Assembly: GCF_022919135.1 (NCBI RefSeq) | Contig: NZ_CP095049.1 | Coordinates: 3,848,501 to 3,912,500, forward strand | Length of the DNA: 64,000 bases | Direction: 5' to 3' | Source: Hymenobacter cellulosivorans | GTDB lineage: Bacteria; Bacteroidota; Bacteroidia; Cytophagales; Hymenobacteraceae | Part shown: positions 1-8,633 of the stretch, piece by piece | Layout: every line of letters starts with the position of its first letter | How positions within the stretch are numbered: the stretch's first letter is position 1 | The notes under the pieces: generated by a model | Told to the model about the DNA's origin: nothing | The model's input: only the letters and a program-made list of their open reading frames with translations | The model's database searches: none | Made by a program: the position numbers and the translations under genes

Positions 1-1562
1 GTGACGTACACGTTGGGCGCGTCCCAGACCTGGTTGTGAGCGTTGAGCACCGACGTTTTCGGGTCGCGGCCCATGCGGGCGGTACCCATTTCGTGGATGC
101 CGCCGCCCATGGCGTAGCCGTTGTTGTAGGTCTTCACGTTTTTGAGCCCGGCCTTTTCCAGCATTTCCTGGGCATCCTGCATCATGTCGATGCGCATTTT
201 CTGCTCGTTGTCCCGGATGCTGGCGTCGAGAGCCAGCACGGGTAGGCCCCACTTGTCCTTCTTGTCTTTGTCGAGGAAGGCGCGGTTGTCGTGGTAGGGC
301 AGGGTTTCGCCGAAGGCGCCCAGGCCCATCGTCCAGTTGCCGGGTTCCGACAGAGCGTCTTTCAGGTCGCCGCCGATGCTCATTTCGGCAATTTCCCGGC
401 TCCAGCCTTCCCGCCCGGCGCCGCCCTGGTAGCCGAAGCCGCGGATGTAGTCGCGCTTGTCGCCAAAGAGGTTGCGGAAGCGGGGCACATAAATACCGTT
501 GGCCCGGCGGCCAAACACGTACTTGTCTTCGTAGCCGGGCATCTCGCCGTGGGCCCCCACCCGGAAGTGGTGGTCCATCAGGTTGTGGCCCAGCTGCCCG
601 CTGCTGCTGCCCAGCCCCTCGGGCCACACGTCGGTGGCCGAGTTCATCAGCACCCAGGCTGAGTTCAGGGTGGAGGCGTTGAGAAACACGATTTTGGCGA
701 AGTACTCGTAGGTCTGGTTGGTTTCTGCGTCCAGCACTTCTACGCCCTTGGCCCGCTTGGTGTCCTTGTCGTAAAGGATTTTGGTCACGATGGAAAACGG
801 CCGCAGCGTGAGGTTGCCGGTGGCTACGGCGGCGGGTAAGGAGGCGGCCTGGGTGCTGTAGTAAGCCCCGAATGGGCAGCCCAGCCAGCACTTGTTGCGG
901 TACTGGCAGTTGGTGCGGTTGTTATGGGCCACGGTGATGTTGGCCGTGCGCCCAATCACCATGTGGCGGTCCTTGTAGTTCTTTTTGATGCGGGCCGCCA
1001 CGTCCTTTTCCACGCAGTTCATTTCCATGGGCGGCATAAAGTCGCCGTCGGGTAGCTGGGGCAGGCCGTCCCGGTTGCCGCTGATGCCCGCGAATTTCTC
1101 CACGTAGCTGTACCAGGGGGCCAGGTCCTTGTAGCGGATAGGCCAGTCGACGGCCACCCCGTCCTTGGCGTTGGCCTCGAAGTCGTAGTCGCTCCAGCGG
1201 TAGCTCTGCCGGCCCCACATCAGGCTGCGGCCGCCCACCTGGTAGCCCCGGAACCAGTCGAAGGGCTTGACCTCCACGTAGGGGCTTTCCCGCTCATCGA
1301 CCCAGAACTCCAGGTTGCTTTCGTTGAGGGTATAGTCGCGCTTGAGCACGGGATGGTCGGCCATCATCTGCTGGGTTTTACCCCCGCGGTGGGGCAACTC
1401 CCAGGGCGCCTTGTTGGCATTCACATAGTCCTTGATGTGCTCCACGTTGCGGCCCCGCTCCAGCAAGATAGTTTTCAGGCCTTTTTCCGTCAATTCCTTG
1501 GCAGCCAGGCCGCCCGAAATACCGGAACCAATGACAATAGCGTCGTAGGTATTCTTTTCCAT
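1..1562 (-). CDS. GMC-family FAD oxidoreductase (3' end cut by window edge)
   Basis: Partial gene: 520 residues are visible and the C-terminus lies beyond base 1. The N-terminus has the FAD-binding glycine motif GSGISGG near residue 10, followed by a typical LLERG strand end. Near the visible end is the GMC signature HEMGTARMG (His489, GTARMG 492-497), followed by SVLN and QVWDAPNVYVT, so perhaps 40-60 residues are missing. The family oxidises alcohol groups of sugars or sterols. The bacterial subfamily with this tail is often encoded next to TIM-barrel proteins, as here (1667-2554, same strand, upstream in transcription). Start is the ATG at 1562, which leads directly into the FAD motif. Substrate unknown; sugar C3 oxidation is an inference from the neighbour. 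Confidence 0.9.
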   Translation of the reverse strand, partial: MEKNTYDAIVIGSGISGGLAAKELTEKGLKTILLERGRNVEHIKDYVNANKAPWELPHRGGKTQQMMADHPVLKRDYTLNESNLEFWVDERESPYVEVKPFDWFRGYQVGGRSLMWGRQSYRWSDYDFEANAKDGVAVDWPIRYKDLAPWYSYVEKFAGISGNRDGLPQLPDGDFMPPMEMNCVEKDVAARIKKNYKDRHMVIGRTANITVAHNNRTNCQYRNKCWLGCPFGAYYSTQAASLPAAVATGNLTLRPFSIVTKILYDKDTKRAKGVEVLDAETNQTYEYFAKIVFLNASTLNSAWVLMNSATDVWPEGLGSSSGQLGHNLMDHHFRVGAHGEMPGYEDKYVFGRRANGIYVPRFRNLFGDKRDYIRGFGYQGGAGREGWSREIAEMSIGGDLKDALSEPGNWTMGLGAFGETLPYHDNRAFLDKDKKDKWGLPVLALDASIRDNEQKMRIDMMQDAQEMLEKAGLKNVKTYNNGYAMGGGIHEMGTARMGRDPKTSVLNAHNQVWDAPNVYV

Positions 1563-1594
1563 AAAAAGGGTGGGGAATGGTAGGGCGGATTTCT

Positions 1595-1668
1595 AGTTGT
1601 TCGTTGTCAGTTGTTAGGTTGCTCGAACCTTCTTTTCACTGACAACTGACAACGAAGAACGAGCAACT
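1595..1668. repeat. Intergenic inverted repeat, family A (copy 1)
   Basis: Imperfect hairpin built from the words AGTTGTTCGTTGTCAGTTGTT on the left and its complement-like form with GACAACTGACAACGA on the right. Three further copies lie at 32281, 36465 and 61520. The right arm runs into the stop codon of the TIM-barrel gene (TAG at 1667-1669, minus strand), so the element sits exactly at that gene's 3' end and could act as its terminator or mRNA 3'-end stabiliser. Confidence 0.8.
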
Positions 1669-2554
1669 ACACCAGCGTGCGCTTGATGTGGGTGATGCTC
1701 TTCTGGATGCTGTCGAAGGGGGAGCCGGGCGTTTGATCCTGCTCAACGAAGAAATACTTCAGGCCCGCTTTATTAGCCTGAGCGAAGATGCGCTTGAAGT
1801 CGATGGTGCCGCTGCCGACTTCGGTGAAGTTCTGCTTGGGTGTGTTGTCCATGTCCTTCACGTGCCAGAGCGGGAAGCGGCCGGGGTGCTTCGTGAACAG
1901 GGCCACCGGGTCGTGGCCGGCCTTGGTGGCCCAGTAGAGGTCCAGCTCCATCTGCACCAGATTTTTGTCGGTGCTGCTGAGCAGCAAATCGTAGGGCAGC
2001 TGGCCGTTCTGGGCCGCGAATTCGAAGTCGTGGTTGTGGTAGCAGAGCTGGATGCCGGCCTTTTTGCTTCGCTCCCCGGCTTTGTTGAGCTGCTCGGCCA
2101 CATACTTATAGTGGTCCAGGCCACCGCGCTCGGCGTCCGAGAGGTAGGCGCACACCATGTACTTCACGCCGGCTTGAGCCGCGTCGTCCACGGCCTTGTC
2201 CCAGCCGTGGAGCATGGTGCCCTGCACGGGCTGGCCTTTTTCCTGCTCCTCGCCCAGACGGTAGTGGCTGCTGGGCATAATCAGGCCGTTTTGCTTGAGC
2301 AGCTTGGCAAAGGCGGCGGGCTCCATGCCGTAAAATTTCTGGCTGCCGGTATACGTAGCGCCTTCCACCGAGGTGTAGCCCAGCTTGGCAATGCGGGCCA
2401 GCGTGCCGGCCGGGTCTTTTTGCATGTCCTCGCGCACGGTGTAGAGCTGCAGGCCAATGTACTGCTTGGGAGCCGCTAGCAAAGCAGGGGAAACCAATAC
2501 TCCGGCTGAGAGCAGGGCGGCAGATTTTACGAAAGCGCGGCGGGACGTTGTCAT
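1667..2554 (-). CDS. Tat-exported sugar phosphate isomerase/epimerase-like TIM-barrel protein
   Basis: 295 residues. The N-terminus is a twin-arginine signal (SRRAFVKS, residues 4-11) followed by a hydrophobic stretch ending in LLAAPK, so the protein should be exported folded, probably with a metal. The rest matches the xylose-isomerase-like TIM-barrel family: YIGLQLYTVREDM at the first strand, the YHNHDFEF segment, MELDLYWATKAGHD and WHVKDMD motifs that usually carry metal ligands. Such proteins act on sugars or keto-sugars. It precedes the GMC oxidoreductase on the same strand with about 100 bases between, mostly repeat. In Bacteroidota, GMC or Gfo/Idh oxidoreductases and TIM-barrel proteins co-occur in 3-keto-glycoside breakdown; that role here is inference. 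Confidence 0.88.
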   Translation of the reverse strand: MTTSRRAFVKSAALLSAGVLVSPALLAAPKQYIGLQLYTVREDMQKDPAGTLARIAKLGYTSVEGATYTGSQKFYGMEPAAFAKLLKQNGLIMPSSHYRLGEEQEKGQPVQGTMLHGWDKAVDDAAQAGVKYMVCAYLSDAERGGLDHYKYVAEQLNKAGERSKKAGIQLCYHNHDFEFAAQNGQLPYDLLLSSTDKNLVQMELDLYWATKAGHDPVALFTKHPGRFPLWHVKDMDNTPKQNFTEVGSGTIDFKRIFAQANKAGLKYFFVEQDQTPGSPFDSIQKSITHIKRTLV

Positions 2555-2963
2555 AGTCAGGATGGGTGGGGAAGGGTAAGGAGTGAAGGCCGGCTTAGGC
2601 CGAACTCAGGCGTAGAGCCGCCACGGGGTAGGTAAGATAATCGGTTGTGTAAGGCCCGAAGAATTGTTTTGGTGTACTCTTAGGCTTGTTTCCAGCCAGA
2701 AACAGCCGGGCTGATAAGGGTAATCCGCCCTAATTTATTGTTCCTGATTTGGAGAAAGCAAGCATTTGAATGGTATAAAAACCAGCAGATTGGCCTAAAA
2801 AGTAAACGCAATACACTTACGACACACGCAACGGCAGCCATTCCACCACCCAGCACCATAATTAGCCGGCTCCTGGCTTTCTCGTCCAACAGATAAAAAA
2901 CATGGTCGTGCCCAGACATCTTTTGGGCGCTTGGCGCAAAATCAGCGGCAAAGGGCCGGACAA
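2555..2963. other. Intergenic stretch with a weak 79-codon reading frame
   Basis: 409 bases between two minus-strand genes. The only candidate coding frame is 2680-2919 on the minus strand, whose product begins MSGHDHVFYLLDEKARS and has one possible membrane segment (about residues 19-42) and a basic tail. I do not recognise it, and its T-rich codons differ from the neighbours. I regard it as more likely the promoter region of the TIM-barrel gene than a gene. Confidence 0.3.
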
Positions 2964-3797
2964 CTAGTATTCGCCCGGCAGGCGGGGTTCGGGCTGGCGC
3001 AGGGCCTGATTGTTGGGCTGGGGCTGGGTAAACTGCAGGGGTGGATAGGCCCAGGGGGTGGTGTTACCCGAGGCATCCAGAAGGGCAAACGTTACCGAGT
3101 AGTCTGGGCCCTTGTCCAGCATAAACGGGCCGCCGCACATGCCCCGCCCAATGAAAAGAATGCCTTGCTTGTCCGGCATGACGTAATAGGTCGTTTGCTG
3201 GCCGCTGCTCAGGCTCCTCACGGTGGCCTTTACTATGTACTCCGATTCGTCCCGGACCGGGCACGTGAAGTCAACGGAAACATCCGGGCCACACCCGTAC
3301 TCGGTGTACTGCTGGCCTTTTTCGGTGGGCCGGGCCAGCCAGGCGGGAGGCGTCTGGTCCTGGCCCGGTACCACGGTGTAGAGCACCCGGCTGCGGTGGA
3401 GCTGGAAGACGAGGTTTTGCTTGGCCGTGCCTTTCTTCCGGGCTTCGGTAATCACCAGCTCGTACTGCCGGCCGACTTCCAGGCGGCGGCTTGGTTTGAG
3501 CACGGCCTGGGTAACGGCAAACTCGCCCAGCAACAGCTGCTGCACCTCCAGCGGAATCTGCTGGTCAGCTGCCTGCAAATAGATTTTGTAGGTGCTGCCC
3601 AATCCCCTGATTATTTCCTGGCTGGCCGAATAGCCATCCACAACGAATACCGGAGTTGCGTGCACCGTCCGGGCCTGGGGCCACACCCGCAGGCCACTGT
3701 TTATGCATTTGGCCCGAGCCGGCAATGTGGTACTGGCAAGGACAGCAAGTATGACCAGCGTTTTCGGGCCGGCGGCGGAAGGCTTTAGCTGAGGCAT
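2964..3797 (-). CDS. Hypothetical secreted protein
   Basis: 277 residues, not recognised. The N-terminus (TLVILAVLASTTLPARA, about residues 13-29) is a signal peptide with an AxA cleavage site. The mature part is beta-rich with four cysteines (after CIN near the new N-terminus; YGCGPDVSVDFTCPV mid-protein; GRGMCGGPF later), which suggests disulfides in the periplasm. A Pro/Gln-rich tail (PLQFTQPQPNNQALRQ) ends the protein. Divergent from the PhyH gene at 4068. An Ig-like or adhesin-like fold is possible but not shown. Confidence 0.7.
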   Translation of the reverse strand: MPQLKPSAAGPKTLVILAVLASTTLPARAKCINSGLRVWPQARTVHATPVFVVDGYSASQEIIRGLGSTYKIYLQAADQQIPLEVQQLLLGEFAVTQAVLKPSRRLEVGRQYELVITEARKKGTAKQNLVFQLHRSRVLYTVVPGQDQTPPAWLARPTEKGQQYTEYGCGPDVSVDFTCPVRDESEYIVKATVRSLSSGQQTTYYVMPDKQGILFIGRGMCGGPFMLDKGPDYSVTFALLDASGNTTPWAYPPLQFTQPQPNNQALRQPEPRLPGEY

Positions 3798-4067
3798 AGC
3801 GTGGAAATAGGAAGTACTCCAAGTTAAGAGTTCTGGCCGGAAAGCGTCGGAGTTCGGAGAAAAGGTAAACCAGACCGTGCGTTGCGTCGCTGCTGCAAGA
3901 GCCTGGAGCAGAGGCTGATTCAGGCTCTGCTGAGCTGAACGGTAGTACGCTTTGTGCCACCAAACCCGGCGTACATGCGTTAGAAACCAGGTGCCAGCCC
4001 GTTCCCCGAAGCCACGCTTGAGCTTGCCCCGGCTGGTAGTGTAGCTGAAATCCTAACGCAGATCTAT

Positions 4068-4913
4068 ATGAAAGCAGTGGAAGAAAATAAGCCCGTGACG
4101 GCCACCTACGACATTGCCCAGATTATGGGCGGCCTCTACGGCGACGGTATCATTGGTCTGAAAGGGGCCTTTAGCCGCGAATGGGCTCAGCAGTTGGGCG
4201 AGGATATTGCCGTGCTCTACCAGGAAGCTCTGCAGCGGCCCGGCGGTGCCTTGGGCCGGGGCCCCAAGCGGCACTACGTCGAAATTCACCCCGAAAGTAT
4301 CCGCGGCTTCCTGGAACTGGCTACCCACCCGTGGCTGACGGCCGTGTGCGAAGCCGTGCTGGGACCCGACTACAAAATCGTGGAAATCGGCTTCGACGTG
4401 CCCAATCCCGGAGCCATGAACCAGCCCTGGCACCGCGACTTTCCCGCCAACGAGGATACTATCCGGGGTCGGCGGCTCAACTCCCTGGCCTTCAACCTGA
4501 CTACTGTGGACGTGTACGAGGACATGGGCCCGTTTGAAATTGCGCCCGGTACCCAGTGGGATTTGCCCATCGGCTTTGAGCACGACATGTTTCCGCCCAA
4601 AACGAACAGCCCCCGCTACGAGGCCCGGGCCCAGCGCAAAATGCCCCAGATGGGCGACATTTCCGCCCGCTCGGCCCTGACCATTCACCGCGGCACGGCC
4701 AATAACTCGGATAAGTCGCGGCCAGCCCTGGTGCTGGGCGTGGACGCGCCCACGGCCAACAACGCCGAACGCCACGACCTGCAGCTCACCCACCGATTCT
4801 ACGCCACGCTGCCCGAGAGCCTGCGGCAGCACCTGACCTGCCGCCTCGTCGACGAGCTGGAGCCCATCATGCAGGGCCATACCATTGAAGGCCTGATGAT
4901 GGGCGAGGCCTAG
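4068..4913 (+). CDS. Phytanoyl-CoA dioxygenase (PhyH) family Fe(II)/2-oxoglutarate oxygenase
   Basis: 281 residues. The iron-binding facial triad is visible: His122 and Asp124 in QPWHRDFPA, and the distal His207 in LTIHRGTANNS, followed by Arg218 (DKSRPAL), the usual 2-oxoglutarate anchor. Family members hydroxylate small molecules or lipid-derived substrates in the cytoplasm; there is no signal peptide. Start ATG at 4068 follows a 270-base divergent spacer. The downstream gene, a GH43-like protein, is on the same strand but separated by a repeat-rich spacer, so a shared operon is uncertain. Substrate unknown. Confidence 0.88.
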   Translation: MKAVEENKPVTATYDIAQIMGGLYGDGIIGLKGAFSREWAQQLGEDIAVLYQEALQRPGGALGRGPKRHYVEIHPESIRGFLELATHPWLTAVCEAVLGPDYKIVEIGFDVPNPGAMNQPWHRDFPANEDTIRGRRLNSLAFNLTTVDVYEDMGPFEIAPGTQWDLPIGFEHDMFPPKTNSPRYEARAQRKMPQMGDISARSALTIHRGTANNSDKSRPALVLGVDAPTANNAERHDLQLTHRFYATLPESLRQHLTCRLVDELEPIMQGHTIEGLMMGEA

Positions 4914-5000
4914 AAAACGAGTGCTTAATTGGTAGAGCAGTCATCAAAACGTTATTCCGAGCCTGGCGAGAAATCCCGCGGGCCGAGGTTGTTTATGCTG

Positions 5001-5036
5001 TCATCCTTCGCTGGGCCTGCGTCAGATGAAGGATGA
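5001..5036. repeat. Palindromic repeat abutting a start codon
   Basis: Inverted repeat with 9-base arms TCATCCTTC (5001-5009) and GAAGGATGA (5028-5036). It is the right-hand part of a repeat-like spacer (about 4929-5036) that also contains CGAGAAATCCCGCGGG-type words often seen between genes in this clade. The right arm supplies the purine-rich stretch just before the ATG at 5040, so it may serve as, or interfere with, the ribosome binding site of the next gene. Confidence 0.6.
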
Positions 5037-5039
5037 GAG

Positions 5040-6092
5040 ATGAAACTAAGGCCTGAAGAACTACCCCAAACCATCCCACCCCGACCGCCCATGCCCACGC
5101 CCGACGACCATATCTACCAGGAAGCACAGCTGGCGCCCATGACCGTGGCCGAAATAAACGAGCTGACCCGCGCAGCTCGGGCCCAGCCGCCCAGCGCCGA
5201 CCAAACGCACGTGTTGGTGCCCGACGGCGAAGACCCCTGGGTGATTAGCCACGAAGGCCAGCTGTACTACTGCACCGTGGACCGGCTGAAGCGCAAAATT
5301 CTGGTGGCTAAGTTTTCCCGCCTAGAGGATATGGCCGCAGCCGAGCTGGTCGAAGTGTGGCCTGGTTTGCAAGGCGCCACGCCGGAGTTCGTGGAAATCT
5401 GGGCGCCCGAACTACAGCTCATCGACGGGCAGTGGTACGTGTACTTTGCCCTCTACAATGCCCGGCTCGGGGAGGAGCGGCTCTACGCCCTGCGGGGAAT
5501 TTCCGCCGACCCGCAGGGGGAGTACGAGTTTATGGGCCGGCTGGAAGTACCCACCGACCGGTGGGCCATCGACGGCACCGTGCTCCGCCTCGGTGACGGC
5601 CAGCTGTATTTTCTGTGGTCGGGATGGGAGGGTTTCGCCAACGTGAGCCAGAATATTTACATCGCCCGCCTGAGTAACCCCTGGACCATCAGCTCCGATA
5701 GGGTCTGCATCTCAAGGCCCGAGCACGACTGGGAAAGGCAGGGGTACCCCCACGTCAATGAAGGCCCGCAGGTACTGCAGCGCCAGGGCCGCACCTTTGT
5801 TATCTATTCCGCCTCCGGCAGCTGGACCGACGACTACTGCCTGGGCCAGCTCACCTACCTCGGCGGCGACCCGCTCAATCCGGCATCCTGGCGCAAGGAG
5901 CCTCGGCCGGTATTTGCCAAAACCGGCACCATCTTCGGCCCCGGCCATGCCTCGTTTGTTGAGGTCGAAGGGCAGGACTACATTATCTACCACGCCGCCC
6001 GCCGCAGCCAGGCCGGCTGGGCCCGGCAGATTCGCTACAAGCCCTTCACCTGGCACGCCGACGGCTCCCCAGACTTTGGCGAGCCGCTCTAA
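5040..6092 (+). CDS. Glycoside hydrolase family 43-like five-bladed beta-propeller
   Basis: 350 residues. The three acidic residues expected in GH43 are in place: Asp65 in EDPWVI (general base), Asp178 in WAIDGTVL (pKa modulator), and Glu241 in HVNEGPQVL (general acid). Other family marks are EIWAPEL and FGPGHASF. Members act on arabinose- or xylose-containing glycans. No signal peptide is evident, so it is either cytoplasmic or its true start differs. The ATG at 5040 lies against a palindromic repeat; the ATG at 5091 (MPTPDDHIYQE) is an alternative that would shorten the product by 17 residues and remove a proline-rich stretch. Exact specificity not readable. Confidence 0.85.
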   Translation: MKLRPEELPQTIPPRPPMPTPDDHIYQEAQLAPMTVAEINELTRAARAQPPSADQTHVLVPDGEDPWVISHEGQLYYCTVDRLKRKILVAKFSRLEDMAAAELVEVWPGLQGATPEFVEIWAPELQLIDGQWYVYFALYNARLGEERLYALRGISADPQGEYEFMGRLEVPTDRWAIDGTVLRLGDGQLYFLWSGWEGFANVSQNIYIARLSNPWTISSDRVCISRPEHDWERQGYPHVNEGPQVLQRQGRTFVIYSASGSWTDDYCLGQLTYLGGDPLNPASWRKEPRPVFAKTGTIFGPGHASFVEVEGQDYIIYHAARRSQAGWARQIRYKPFTWHADGSPDFGEPL

Positions 6093-6487
6093 GTGTGTTC
6101 CGGAAAGCTGCTGCGCTTATTAATTACCTGTGCGCAGTTGGTTGGCTTTCTGCTCCCGCGCGGCTGCTTTGAGCTGGTGGCGCTTGATTTCAAGGGGTTC
6201 CTGCTCCCGGATTTCACTGCGCAGGCCCTCGATTTCCATCGAGTTGCCCGAGGTAGAGAAGCTCCACTGCCGCCCGAACCGGAGTTGATAAGGGAGCAGG
6301 CAATGGTGGCGGGCAGACTCAGCAGCAAGCCCTTCCTACCGCTTTTCTAAATAACCTTGAGCGGGAACTAGCAATTTTAGGTGACAACACAAAGGTTGGT
6401 TACCTACTATGGCAGTTCGGTGAATAGGTATCTAAAAGCGCGAGATGCCCAAGATAATTAGCGAAATACCTTTCTTCTTATCCTGCC
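6093..6487. other. Intergenic region with decayed coding fragment
   Basis: 395 bases between convergent genes. It contains the short minus-strand fragment described at 6120-6239 and an AT-rich half (6340-6480) without a convincing hairpin. I see nothing else. Confidence 0.5.
6120..6239 (-). pseudogene. Possible C-terminal fragment of a charged coiled-coil protein
   Basis: A 39-codon frame beginning MEIEGLRSEIREQEPLEIKR and ending KANQLRTGN. The frame is open further upstream to about 6333 with protein-like composition (LPYQLRFGRQWSFSTSGNS) but no start codon, and a TAG closes it there. The amphipathic, Glu/Arg/Lys-rich character is unlike noise in this GC-rich genome. Either a very small gene starting at the ATG at 6239 or the remnant of a larger gene. 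Family not recognised. Confidence 0.35.
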
Positions 6488-7963
6488 TTACCTCGTCGGG
6501 CCCTTGTCCACCTGCGCCTCCAGCCGGGCCTGCACGTCCACGGGCAGCTTGCTGAGCAAATCCAGGCCGGTGGCGTTTTCGATGGCGTCGACCGAGACGC
6601 GGTACTGGCTCCAGTCGGCGCTGACACTGTTGTCGTTGGGCGTGTCGATGGCCAGGATGCGGGCCTGGCTAGGAATGCGGGCCAAATCGTCGGAGCCTTC
6701 GGGCAGAATTACCAGTACCTTCCAGACCCGGGCCGGCACGGTCACCTTGCCGCCATCCAGGGTAGTAGTGAAGCCCTTCGAGCCCGTACCGCCCTTGCCG
6801 TAGCTGCCCATAATGACGTAGATTTCCTGGCCCCGGTTTACCTGGGTGCGGCCCCACTCTTCGAGGCTGCTCCAGGTGCGCTGGTTGTTGTTGGGCGCCT
6901 GCGGAATCATGTTGGTCATCAGAAACGTGGCCGAGTTGTCGTCCAGGTCGGTGGTACGGTCGGCCGAGGGGCAGTTGTGGCCCTTGTCGAAGCCCGAGCC
7001 CGAGTAGCTGCGCGGCGTCACGGCGTAGAACCCGCGGGGCAGAGCCGGGTCGGGGCGGAAGTCGTCCTGCCGGGGTGCCGAGCCCATCCAGGTGCGGTTT
7101 AGGTGCCAGCTCACCCAGGTCGGGATGCCCCGGTTGGCGTTGTAGCCGATGCTGAACTGGGGCTTAACGAGCAGGTAGTTGGTCAGATTGTCGGGGCTGC
7201 TGGTGGCTCCGCTGGGGTTGCCCAGGGCCATGTTGTCGTCCCGGCTGGTCACCACGGCCGAAGCCTTGCGGGTGGTGGCCGGGGGCAGGGAAGTGCCCGG
7301 CGAAGCACCGCCGCTGCCCGTGGGTGTAGTGCCGGAAGTGCCACTAGAGCCGCTGTCGGTAGCTAGGCTGCCCGTCGTTTCGAGTTGCACATCGTCGATG
7401 TTGAGCCGGCCGCTGCCTCCGGTTTTGCGAATTTCCAGGCGGAGCCGGTTGGTAGTGCCCCCGGCAAAGGTATTCACCGCCAGGCGCGGGCCCTGGGTGC
7501 GCACCGGCTGCCCGATGCGGCGGAAGCTACGGCCCCCATCCACGCTGCCCCACAGCTCCCAGGTGCTGGCCGGGTCGTTGCCGTAGGCCGCCGCGCTGAT
7601 GCGGATGCTGCGCACCCCGGCCGGGGCGTCAAAGTTCATCCGGAGTTTGCCCTGATTGCGCAGCCGGGCCGCGTGCTGCCCGTTTTTGTGGTCTTCATCG
7701 GCCGAGCCAATCAAGGCGTCTTCGAAGTGCCAGGCTCCGGTAGTCAGGGTCTCGTCGGCCGTCGAATACGCGCCTTTGCTGCCCGCCTCGAAAGTTTCGG
7801 TCAGACCACTGCCGGTGGGCACCTGGGCCGCTGGGCCGCTGCTACCCGCCGATTCGACCGGAATAGCCGGGGGGCCGTCGGGCAGGGGCGGACGGGAAGT
7901 TTCGGGTTGCGACTGGGAGCAGGCCAGTAGGGCAGCGGGCAAAAGAAACAGCAGACGGGACAT
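6488..7963 (-). CDS. DNA/RNA non-specific endonuclease, lipoprotein
   Basis: 491 residues. Signal peptide with lipobox LLAC (Cys15), then a Pro/Ser-rich spacer. Residues about 65-195 form a beta-sandwich-like domain (LTTGAWHFEDALIG... NRLRLEIRKTGGSGRLNIDDVQLE), similar to carbohydrate-binding or discoidin-like modules in Bacteroidota nucleases. After a Gly/Ser/Thr linker the nuclease domain carries SGFDKGHNCPSADRT near residue 325, the DRGH-type motif with Lys in place of Arg, then the metal-binding Asn region MTNMIPQAPNNNQRTW and EEWGR. It should degrade extracellular nucleic acid for nutrient use. Monocistronic as far as I can see. Confidence 0.92.
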   Translation of the reverse strand: MSRLLFLLPAALLACSQSQPETSRPPLPDGPPAIPVESAGSSGPAAQVPTGSGLTETFEAGSKGAYSTADETLTTGAWHFEDALIGSADEDHKNGQHAARLRNQGKLRMNFDAPAGVRSIRISAAAYGNDPASTWELWGSVDGGRSFRRIGQPVRTQGPRLAVNTFAGGTTNRLRLEIRKTGGSGRLNIDDVQLETTGSLATDSGSSGTSGTTPTGSGGASPGTSLPPATTRKASAVVTSRDDNMALGNPSGATSSPDNLTNYLLVKPQFSIGYNANRGIPTWVSWHLNRTWMGSAPRQDDFRPDPALPRGFYAVTPRSYSGSGFDKGHNCPSADRTTDLDDNSATFLMTNMIPQAPNNNQRTWSSLEEWGRTQVNRGQEIYVIMGSYGKGGTGSKGFTTTLDGGKVTVPARVWKVLVILPEGSDDLARIPSQARILAIDTPNDNSVSADWSQYRVSVDAIENATGLDLLSKLPVDVQARLEAQVDKGPTR

Positions 7964-7997
7964 AGCGCGAAGGTAGCAGATCTGGGGCAGCTACCTA

Positions 7998-8582
7998 CTA
8001 GCCCTTGGCCGGCGGTAAGAGCCGCTGCAAAGCCGCAATTTCAAGGTCCAGGGCTTGAATTCGGGCATCGAGTTGGGCTTGGGGAACGGCGCCAAACCGG
8101 GTAAGCTGCCAACGGGCATCGGCCAGCAGGTCGGTGTACCAGCTCCGGTCCCGGGCATCAGGGTCCGGACTACCGTCGGTAGGCGCCGGGGGCAGGGCCG
8201 CCAGCACGGGCGTCAAAACCACGATGCGCCGACGCAAGGGCAACGCCTGTCGCCGCAGCTTTTCCAGCTGGTAGCGGATAGTATCGACTTCGTTCTGGCA
8301 CTGCCCGATTCGCTGGCGCACTTCCTTTAAACCCGGCGCCGCATCCGGGTGCTGCGAATTGGCTTCGACGTCGGCCAAGGGCGGCTCCTTATCAGTGCCA
8401 CCGTTGGCCGAATGCAGCGTAAGCAGGGGAGCCAGCCGAATCAGGGCTGGAGTGGGCAGCTGGCGGCGGTTAATTTCGACCTGGGCCAGCAGGTCGCGCG
8501 AAATGCGCAGGTGCACTGCCAGCTCCAGCTGAGTCAGGCCCAGCAGCTGTCGGAGGTTCCCTTCGCTCGATTGATTGGGCAT
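7998..8582 (-). CDS. XRE-like helix-turn-helix protein with coiled-coil tail
   Basis: 194 residues. Residues about 8-55 read as a Cro/C1-type HTH: LRQLLGLTQLELAVHLRISR then LLAQVEINRRQLPTPALIRL. The rest (80-190) is Glu/Gln/Arg-rich with heptad-like spacing (VRQRIGQCQNEVDTIRYQLE; LDARIQALDLEIAALQRLL), so a coiled-coil dimerisation or sensing region is likely. It is transcribed away from the DUF885 gene across a spacer that contains an array of TGTGACA/TGTCACA half-sites, which makes autoregulation or control of the neighbour a reasonable inference. Target unknown. Confidence 0.75.
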   Translation of the reverse strand: MPNQSSEGNLRQLLGLTQLELAVHLRISRDLLAQVEINRRQLPTPALIRLAPLLTLHSANGGTDKEPPLADVEANSQHPDAAPGLKEVRQRIGQCQNEVDTIRYQLEKLRRQALPLRRRIVVLTPVLAALPPAPTDGSPDPDARDRSWYTDLLADARWQLTRFGAVPQAQLDARIQALDLEIAALQRLLPPAKG

Positions 8583-8633
8583 ACGCTTGATAACCAGCCT
8601 AAAAATGGTAAAAAACAGTAGTAGTTACTGATT

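Noticed and set aside
1595..1668. CRISPR-like repeat
   Set aside because: The repeats are inverted pairs, single per site and without spacers or cas genes.
1688..2479. 263-codon plus-strand open frame opposite the TIM-barrel gene
   Set aside because: Antisense shadow of a recognised gene with no signal peptide or motif sense of its own.
4920..4962. tRNA-like D-arm (GCTTAATTGGTAGAGCAG) after the PhyH gene
   Set aside because: The D-arm word is convincing, but no matching anticodon stem, T-arm or acceptor stem follows; the rest is intergenic repeat. At most a decayed tRNA fragment or a chance match.
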